64,000 bases of DNA, from positions 62,001 through 126,000 of the forward strand of contig JAWPHD010005082.1 of the NCBI GenBank assembly GCA_037043455.1, written 5' to 3'. Below the pieces are notes generated by a model. It was not told where the DNA came from and ran no database searches. It saw only the letters and a program-made list of their open reading frames with translations. The translations under genes and the position numbers were made by a program. Below are positions 56,095-64,000 of this stretch, piece by piece (within the stretch, counting starts at the first letter, position 1; every line of letters begins with the position of its first letter). This stretch comes from Cyrtodaria siliqua. Lineage: Eukaryota; Mollusca; Bivalvia; Adapedonta; Hiatellidae.

Positions 56095-56190
56095 GGCCTA
56101 TACACGTATCATTCCCCTCTCTCAAGGGCGGCTCTAAATAATCTATAATGTTTTGATGAGCCGTTAATGACATTCGTATTAAATTCTCTG
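56095..56190 (+). mobile_element. SINE family 2, 3' fragment
   Basis: ATTCCCCTCTCTCAAGGGCG, GCTCTAAATAATCTATAATG and GATGAGCCGTTAATGACATT match the SINE 3' part only. Between it and the previous SINE (55853-56094) nothing is recognised. Confidence 0.78.
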
Positions 56191-56756
56191 ATAATGATAT
56201 GCATATTGAATATGACCACTCAAAATTAAATTATTAAAACATGAAATTAATAATAAAAAAATGAAATGAAACAACAGGCATATATATATATCATATATTT
56301 AAATAAAAATTTACGACATATATAAATCATTCATCCAATTTTATCAAGCCATTATAAATAATTGTCAATTTTCCACTTCGCTGTGCTCTCCTTCTCCGCT
56401 AGCTTGAACCTTGAAATATTAATATTATGTTCAGAATTGTCCAACATTTTTTCCAGCAGTGTGCTGAAATTTCTTGTTTATTTTCTTAAATGCCACATGA
56501 CCCTTACTTTTCTCAGCAATCTTCTAGAGAGAAAGGGCATATCACTAAGAATATGTAAGTGAATCTTATTTTTAACTTCATTTTGACAAAATAGAAATCT
56601 TGGGAAATAGTGTACAGGACTCAATGGGATATGTTTTACTTCCGGTACACCTAAAGTATAGCAGAGCAAATTTTATTAAAAAGGGCAAATTTAATTAATC
56701 AATATACTTAATAGAGAGTGTTTAAATTGTGACTCCTTTAGTATGACAAAAACAAA
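56191..56756. other. Non-coding AT-rich stretch
   Basis: Short ORFs (56362-56562 plus; 56478-56669 minus) overlap in antisense and neither resembles a known family. Confidence 0.35.
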
Positions 56757-59391
56757 TATGTCCACTCATGCAGCATATTAGATACGATGCCCCGGATTGG
56801 CGTTCGATGAAGTATGCCCACTCATGCAACACATTAAATACGATGCCCCGGATTGGCGTTCGATGAAGTATGTCCACTCATGCAGCATATTAGATACGAT
56901 GCCCCGGATTGGCTTTCGATGAAGTATGTCCACTCATGCAACATATTAGATACTATGCACCGGTTTGGCATTCGATGAAGTATGTCCACTCATGCAACAT
57001 ATTAAATACGATGCCCCGGATTGGCGTTCGATGAAGTATGTCCACTCATGCAACATATTAAATACGATGCCCCGGATTGGCGTTGGATGAAGTATGTCCA
57101 CTCATGCAACATATTAAATACGAGGCACCGGATTGGCGTTCGATGAAGTATGTCCACTCATGAAACATATTAAATACGATGCACCGAATTGGCGTTCGAT
57201 GAAGTATGTCCACTCATGCAACATATTAAATACGATGCACCGGATTGGCGTTCGATGAAGTATGTCCACTCATGCAACATATTAAATACGATGCACCGGA
57301 TTGGCGTTCGATGAAGTTTGTCCACTCATGCAACATATTAAATACGATGCCCCGGATTGGCGTTCGATGAAGTATGTCCACTCATGCAACATATTAAATA
57401 CGAGGCACCGGATTGGCGTTCGATGAAGTATGTCCAATCATGCAACATATTAAATACGATGCACCGAATTGGCGTTCGATGAAGTATGTCCACTTATGCA
57501 ACATATTAAATACGATGCACCGGATTGGCGTTCGATGAAGTATGTCCACTCATGCAACATATTAAATACGGTGCACCGGATTGGCGTTCGATGAAGTTTG
57601 TCCACTCATGCAACATATTAAATACGATGCCCCGGATTGGCGTTCGATGAAGTATGTCCACTCATGCAACATATTAAATACGATGCCCCGGATTGGCGTT
57701 CGATGAAGTATGTCCACTCATGCAACATATTAAATACGATGCCCCGGATTGGCGTTCGATGAAGTATGTCCACTCATGCAACATATTAAATACGATGTCC
57801 CGGATTGGCGTTCGATGAAGTATGTCCACTCATGCAACATATTAAATACGATGCACCGGATAGGCGTTCGATGAAGTATGTCCACTCATGCAACATATTA
57901 GATACGATTCCCCGGATTGGCGTTCGATGAAGTATGTCCACTCATGCAACATATTAAATACGATGCACCGGATTGGCGTTCGATGAAGTATGTCCACTCA
58001 TGCAACATATTAAATACGATGCCCCGGATTGGCGTTCGATGAAGTATGTCCACTCATGAAACATATTAAATACGATGCCCCGGTTTGGCGTTCGATGAAG
58101 TATGTCCACTCATGCAACACATTAAATACGATGCACCGGATAGGCGTTCGATGAAGTATGTCCACTCATGCAACACATTAAATACGATGCACCGGATAGG
58201 CGTTCGATGAAGTATGTCCACTCATGCAACACATTAGATACGATGCCCCGGATTGGCGTTCGATGAAGTATGTCCACTCATGCAACATATTAAATACGAT
58301 GCCCCGGATTGGCGTTCGATGAAGTATGTCCACTCATGCAACATATTAAATACGATGCCCCGGATTGGCGTTCGATGAAGTATGTCCACTCATGCAACAT
58401 ATTAAATACGATGCCCCGGATTGGCGTTCGATGAAGTATGTCCACTCATGAAACATATTAAATACGATGCCCCGGATTGGCGTTCGATGAAGTATGTCCA
58501 CTCATGCAACATATTAAATACGATGCCCCGGATTGGCGTTCGATGAAGTATGTCCACTAATGCAACATATTAAATACGATGCCCCGGATTGGCGTTCGAT
58601 GAAGTATGTCCACTCATGCAACATATTAAATACGATGCACCGGATTGGCGTTCGATGAAGTATGTCCACTCATGCAACATATTAAATACGATACCCCGGA
58701 TTGGCGTTCGATGACGTATGTCCACTCATGCAACACAGTAAATACGATGCCCCGGATTGGCGTTCGATGAAGTATGTCCACTCATGCAACATATTAAATA
58801 CGATGCCCCGGATTGGCGTTCGATGACGTATGTCCACTCATGCAACATATTAAATACGATGCCCCGGATTGGCGTTCGATGAAGTATGTCCACTCATGAA
58901 ACATATTAAATACGATGCCCCGGATTGGCGTTCGATGAAGTATGTCCACTCATGCAACATATTAAATACGATGCCCCGGATTGGCGTTCGATGAAGTATG
59001 TCCACTCATGCAACATATTAAATACGATGCACCGGATTGGCGTTCGATGAAGTATGTCCACTCATGCAGCATATTAGATACGATGCACCGGATTGGCGTT
59101 CGATGAAGTATGTCCACTCATGCAACATATTAAATACGATGCCCCGGATTGGCGTTCGATGAAGTATGTCCACTCATGCAGCATATTAGATACGATGCCC
59201 CGGATTGGCGTTCGATGAAGTATGTCCACTCATGCAACATATTAGATACGATGCCCCGGATTGGCGTTCGATGAAGTATGTCCACTCATGCAACATATTA
59301 GATACGATGCACCGGATTGGCGTTCGATGAAGTATGTCCACTCATGCAACATATTAAATACGATGCCCCGGATTGGCGTTCGATGAAGTAT
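56757..59391 (+). repeat. 56-bp satellite array, about 47 units
   Basis: Unit ATTAAATACGATGCCCCGGA + TTGGCGTTCGATGAAGTATG + TCCACTCATGCAACAT. Units are very uniform. Recurrent variants (GATGCACCGG, GAGGCACCGG, CATGAAACAT, GATAGGCG) mark local block copying, for example the run at about 57110-57330 is repeated at 57390-57610. No stem-loop or coding function is evident. Confidence 0.97.
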
Positions 59392-59565
59392 CGAAAACAA
59401 ACATGAAGATACCAGGGTTGCCGTCAAAAACATCATCATACAAAAGTGTGCTCAAGTACTTAATAAATACTGAAAATGGGATACCTTGGAAGCAACAAAT
59501 ACTAACAGGAGATTCAAGTAGCGGACTCGGTTTTATTGAGTCTGTTCATGAGAGGTAATGTGAAG
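59392..59565 (+). other. Unidentified short open frame, possible exon
   Basis: After the satellite, the frame reads PGLPSKTSSYKSVLKYLINT then ENGIPWKQQILTGDSSSGLG and FIESVHER, then stop TAA within GAGAGGTAATG. GAG-AG/GTAATG could also be a splice donor. I do not recognise the family. The 3' part is shared with a decayed copy near 16112-16230, including GTGCAACACCTCTCA beyond the stop, so it belongs to a dispersed sequence. The first codons (MAFDEV) come from the satellite. Confidence 0.35.
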
Positions 59566-60940
59566 TGCAACACCTCTCACCTCTCACACCTCCTATCGAT
59601 ATTCTACTCTAAAGCTGCAAAGATTGGGCTTGATGATCCCAAAGGACCAGTAAGTAATAACACTACTGATTTGGGACGACATTTTACGGCCGCCACACAT
59701 CAATAAACAAACTCTAGTGTGAATGTCAATAAATACTGAAAATGACTATTTATCAGTTTGTTCAATCATTCACTTTCCAACTCGTTAAAATACCAATTCA
59801 TCCTTTTCTCAATTAAGTTGTTAAATGTTTAAATACAAAGACCATAATATTAATTGTTTACATTGTCTACACAAGATGTTTTAATTAGAAGCGCGAATAT
59901 TTAAGATTCTCAACAGGTGCTTGCAGTAAACACTGCATGAAATACCTAAATATCCTAATGTATGCTCTTACTTAATATTTTAATTTGTTCGTAAAAACGT
60001 GTTTAAACTTGAACAATTTTATATTCTAACACGACCTGCGCACGCTTTCATAGGTTACATTGCGCCATTGCGTTTGTGCTTCCGTGGTGTAGGCCTATAG
60101 TCAAATAGTGCCTAATAAAAGACGTTTCCCTGCCTTACTGGTGATACAAAATGCATACTGTTGATTGCTTTTTGTTATTATTACCTATAATTCAGCCAAA
60201 TGATGTATTGTGAACATTGATTAGTGTTTGTTTGAGATATTTAATTATAATTGACATAGACAGTAAAGCGAAAGTAGAAATGGGGTAAATCTATCTGTGA
60301 CGTGTCAAAATAGAACGTGACGTCATTCAACAGATTGGCTTGTTCTTACATGATACATGACCCCCTGTTTTTATTGCAGTTTTATATTGGCGGACGCTCG
60401 TACCGACGATCGTTTGATTGATATGTGTTTTAAAATGTTCTACGAAGAAAAATGCGCATTTTTATCTCTTGATATACATTCGTCCTATATAAAACAAAGA
60501 AGGAAAATCAATGGTGCAATGTAACCTCATATATACACGAAGAAGTCTAGAGAGATCTACGATAAAATACGGCCGTTCCATTAATTCCCCGCGCATATTT
60601 CATACGTTGGAAGCGCCACGTTACATGACGTCACTTGGTAAATATACGTCACGAAGACAAACTCAACAGTAATTTTAATGAAATGTTAATTACAAATTAA
60701 AACAAACTTGCCATGCTCCCAAACCTTGCAGCGCAACCTATATGACGAAAGCAATGACTTCATTGTTTGTCACGTGACTACTAGTGTATTTAAACATACT
60801 CTACCTCGCAGAACTTTGCATACGGGGGCGCCAATTGGAACCGCCTGTAAACATAGCAGCCTGATGACCTTGAACTCCGTGATAAAATATAGTGGCCCCA
60901 CAATAGCGTAAACAATGGGGTTATTGTTGTGTCAGAATCG
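59566..60940. other. Non-coding stretch with promoter-like motifs
   Basis: CRE-like TGACGTCA occurs at about 60319 and 60624. TATATAAAA lies at 60487-60495, and CACGTGAC at about 60771. ORF 60708-60911 (67 codons) downstream has no known domain. Without a recognisable downstream gene these are only suggestive. A donor-like CCAGTAAGTAA lies near 59648. Confidence 0.25.
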
Positions 60941-61073
60941 AAATAATAAATACGTACCTTTATTTATAAAATATAGTTAGTCGTTCGGATGCGAGTATGA
61001 TTTAATTACTACGCATCCGAACTCCTAACTGTATTTTATTCACCGATAAAATACAGGTGCGTATTTATTATTT
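60941..61073. repeat. 133-bp imperfect hairpin (palindromic repeat)
   Basis: AATAATAAATACGTACCT pairs with AGGTGCGTATTTATTATT, and GTTCGGATGCGAGTA with TACGCATCCGAAC. The arms span nearly the whole length around a loop TGATTTAATTA, consistent with a small foldback or MITE. Confidence 0.8.
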
Positions 61074-61507
61074 CTTAATTAAAAAATGTCTAATAAAATT
61101 AATCAGATTACAATTGCAGTAGTGTGTTTCAATCTGTAAAAGGAACTAGAGGTGATTTGGAAGATTAATTTGGTGCCAATCCAAATATAATAGAATATTA
61201 TCATAATGGGCTTCAGTTCCACGTGTATTGAATGAGCCGTATGGAACCTTTGATTTAATTATTATTATTGAAGAAAATGTTTTTCTGGAAAGCTCGATGA
61301 CTAAGCCTGTTTTGGATTTTTTATGATAAATATTAATTCATACGGGGCGTATATTGGCAGCAGTTGGGCATATTATTAAAGAAACGTGTGGTATAAACTT
61401 AAATTAACAAATGATTGAATATTAATGAGTTTTACCTTAAAAACTAGCCGAGTCGTCGAGTTTTTCAGACCAAACTATTTCATTAACAATAATTAAATCG
61501 GACGTTG
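61074..61507. other. Non-coding AT-rich stretch
   Basis: Nothing recognisable. Confidence 0.4.
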
Positions 61508-61672
61508 CACATTGAATTGAACTGAATGTTGTTTAATGGCTCATCAACACAGTATATGTTATTTAGAGCCGCCCCAGAGAGAGGGGAAGGATACATAGGA
61601 ATCCGGGAACCGTGCCCTACTCTTATTATCGAGTAGATTCCTGTGGTTCTTTAACGTGCTCGGAGGATAGAC
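61508..61672 (-). mobile_element. SINE family 2, 3' part (minus)
   Basis: TGAATGTTGTTTAATGGCTC, AGAGCCGCCCCAGAGAGAGG and GGTTCTTTAACGTGCTCGGA match the copy at 49268-49508; the head is missing. Confidence 0.85.
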
Positions 61673-62474
61673 GTTTCACATTCAATATGAAACTGAAACA
61701 CATTAAGATAGATTTAATCGTATTAGGATTATCACGCATAACTCATTCAGATCGCCTCAAGTCCCATTAATACCCTCTCAAAACAACTTTAAATAAATAT
61801 TTTGAAGAAGAAAAAAAAAGTATGTTATATTTTTTCTTCGACGAGTCGATGCAATAATACATGTCAGTGTGCTTTATATAGTGTGCTTTGCCCTTTTTGG
61901 ACAACATGTACATTGGATGAGCATAATGCCGGTTCCTGGTTCCTGGTTCCCGGTTCCAATTTCATGTACATTGGCTTACCTGTGAGTCAGTATGTAGGAA
62001 TATATTCCGGGTCGATTTATAACTGAACTTTACAACTTTGGCCTTCGGGTTTTTGTGGACTTTAGCGGAAGTGTGCATGGACTTTTTGGGAGTCGTGGAC
62101 TTTCGCGGAAATGTTTGTGAACTTTAGCGGAGTTTACATGTTTAAATGATGCAATGGGCACTATAAATGCAATCACGTGTATTAAGTGTTAAGGTTATAT
62201 CTGTATAGATGAGAAGGTAGGTCACTTGAACACAACTTTGAAATCTCTGACCTATTAAAAAAAAAAAAACCGCATCGATAAATGCAAATGTAGGGGAACA
62301 TTTTAACTTTTGATGACCATGAAATTGAGAGGTCAGTGTCATTCAGAAGCTATTCAAATGTGAGACCCATTTGACCACGTGTGCAAAGTTTGGACCCGTT
62401 GGCCCTTTTAATTCGTATAGTTTTTGCTAAATCAATATGGAAGTAAACAAACAAAAGAGTAGACTGGCAAAAGA
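61673..62474. other. Non-coding stretch with short repeats
   Basis: GGTTCCTGGTTCCTGGTTCC is at about 61931, and three TGGACTTTAGCGGAAGTG-like units lie at about 62057-62133. No gene is recognised. Confidence 0.5.
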
Positions 62475-62698
62475 GTAGACTGGCTATGTCCTTATGTTTG
62501 TTCATGTTTATTCATGTTTATAATATTTGAGACAACTCAAGCTATCATCAAATCAAACAGTCTGCATTAAGTCCCCTTTGAATTATTGGTTTCAAACATC
62601 AGTGGGTTCAGAGCTATTCAGGAAAAAGACAGATAACAGAGCCTAGGATTTTAAGATTTAATTTTGATTCTGATTGCAAAATATTAAACTTTAACAAC
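62475..62698 (+). repeat. Dispersed repeat (shared with 25.8 and 28.3 kb)
   Basis: The left part (to about 62600) matches 25795-25935. The right part (CAGTGGGTTCAGAGCTA.., TTTTGATTCTGATTGCAAAA) matches 28310-28390, which there leads into the GAGGTCACT-type array. Here it leads into a 35-bp array. Confidence 0.72.
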
Positions 62699-63256
62699 TG
62701 AGACGAGAGCCAGTCTAATAGAATGTCTACGACTGAGACGAGAGCCAGTCTAATAGAATATCTACGACTGAGACGAGAGCCAGTCCAATAGAATGTCTAC
62801 GACTGAGACGAAAGCCAGTCTAGTAGAATGTCTACGACTGAGACGAGAGCCAGTCTAGTAGAATGTCTACGACTGAGACGAGAGCCAGTCTAATAGAATG
62901 TCTACGACTGAGACAAGAGCCAGTCTAGTAGAATGTCTACGACTGAGACGAGAGCCAGTCTAGTAGAATGTCTACGACTGAGACGAGAGCCAGTCTAGTA
63001 GAATGTCTACGACTGAGACGAGAGCCAGTCTAGTAGAATGTCTACGACTGAGACGAGAGCCAGTCTAATAGAATGTCTACGACTGAGACGAGAGCCAGTC
63101 TAATAGAATGTCTACGACTGAGACGAGAGCCAGTCTAGTAGATGTCTACGACTGAGACGAAAGCCAGTCTAGTAGAATGTCTACGACTGAGACGAGAGCC
63201 AGTCTAGTAGAATGTCTACGACTGAGACGAGAGCCAGTCTAATAGAATGTCTACGA
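62699..63256 (+). repeat. 35-bp tandem array, 16 units
   Basis: Unit CTGAGACGAGAGCCAGTCTA + ATAGAATGTCTACGA, nearly identical throughout, with one 34-bp unit near 63139. GACGAAAGCCAGT also occurs once at 28409 just inside the dispersed repeat, which suggests where the seed came from. Confidence 0.95.
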
Positions 63257-64000
63257 TATCAAAATGAGCATACAACTGTCAAATAAGCTCCTGCTCCCAG
63301 AATAATGCAATTTCTAAGGCAAGCGTATATTGTAAAGAATGGTTTTTAATATATTAAGTTACATGAATTTAGATAGATTATAACACAAACATGGAAAGCT
63401 TTCTGTTTCAGATAGTAAATCCTCGAAATTTCGCGTATGCAATTTCATTTGTAATTGCATAGAAATTGTCATTCCTTTAAAACAAATGTCTACAAATGGT
63501 CTCAAATTAAGGGAAATTATATTTGTGAATGCACTGATATTTTTTAAATAGGTTTATGTTTGCTGTCAAAAGAAAATTATTTAGTAAGTCTGACTATGAT
63601 ATATTTAAGCTTCTTCCTGGGTTTTTTCTAGTTTTTGCTAAAAATTGTAACTGTAGAGAATGTGTCATTTGTCACAACAGGAGTCTGCAACAGGTCTCAT
63701 CTCATTGAGAATAATATCCCGTTTGCATTGATATTGTTATATTCTGAGATTTTGCAGTTTCACCTCGTGTCATACTAAAATATATGAAATTCAAGTAAGT
63801 GCCCAATCTGTCTGTACCGCTTAGATCCCTGATTAAAATAATAGTATAATTGCCGCAAACCATGTACACTCGTTCGTTAACCGAAAGTGGAATGTGACCA
63901 TGCGTCTGATACGCGTAATTAGCTGACCATTACCGCGCGATAGGAGAGCGGGTGTTCTGTTTCTTTCTGTCCCACCACCGTGTCCTGCCTTGATGAGTTA
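63257..64000. other. Non-coding stretch to window end
   Basis: AT-rich, no gene, RNA or clear repeat recognised. Confidence 0.4.

Noticed and set aside
56757..59391. CRISPR-like regular repeat
   Set aside because: Units are contiguous 56-bp tandem copies without unique spacers, and the context is eukaryotic with no cas genes.

Overview
The window is animal nuclear DNA, very probably from a mollusc and most likely a bivalve. It is AT-rich and gene-poor. It has intron-type splice signals and a polyadenylation signal, tRNA-derived SINEs, many MITEs, and several unrelated tandem families with a monomer near 155 bp. From general knowledge, the AAACAAGAGCTGTC-type MITE ends and the 'GAGGTCACTGGGGTCAAGG' type repeats are familiar from bivalve genomes. 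No bacterial-style operons, CRISPR arrays or complete non-coding RNA genes are visible.

Only one convincing intact coding region is present: 764-2053 (+), the terminal exon of an IRE1/RNase L-like protein, with a complete kinase domain followed by a KEN endoribonuclease domain. It begins at a good 3' splice site and is followed by AATAAA. All other coding signal is decayed: a RecQ-like helicase relic (27.2-27.6 kb), a possible polycystin-type PLAT exon relic (31.5-31.7 kb), a Tc1/mariner transposase relic (44.3-44.6 kb, minus), a non-LTR reverse transcriptase relic (51.6-52.3 kb, minus), and a short ORF of unknown origin next to a satellite (59.4 kb). A 117-codon two-membrane-segment ORF lies inside a long-TIR element (48.3-48.6 kb, minus).

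Layout: 0-0.6 kb 155-bp tandem repeat; 0.76-2.1 kb kinase/KEN exon; 2.4-5.35 kb another 155-bp array split by nested foldback transposons; 8.5-10.4 kb a cluster of small MITEs and microsatellites, including a hAT-type MITE with a perfect 8-bp target duplication; 11.2-14.2 kb a transposon-like element filled with about 108 copies of a 25-bp minisatellite; 16.3-20.1 kb two more arrays of that minisatellite in inverse orientation, separated by a Tc1-type MITE; 20.6-26 kb SINEs and 155-bp families; 28.3-30.5 kb 155-bp family; 31.8-34.1 kb and 39.6-41.2 kb a segmental duplication carrying 58-bp-type arrays, each abutting an end of the 25-bp-minisatellite element; 34.1-38.2 kb direct and inverted duplications; 38.6-39.5 kb a second complete copy of the minisatellite element; 42.2-43.1 kb a 33-bp array; 45.7-46.5 kb the other arm of an inverted duplication; 48.1-49.9 kb a long-TIR element containing two tail-to-tail SINEs; 53.5-54.6 kb a 25-bp array of a different sequence; 56.8-59.4 kb a 56-bp satellite (about 47 copies); 62.7-63.26 kb a 35-bp array.

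The most interesting material is repeat biology. One element family has ends made of iterated AACATTTAGCGG motifs and a strong hairpin, and its interior is a minisatellite that has expanded independently at each locus (about 26 to 108 units) with its own higher-order duplications. Other points are self-nesting foldback elements and short tandem arrays apparently seeded from the edges of SINEs or dispersed repeats.
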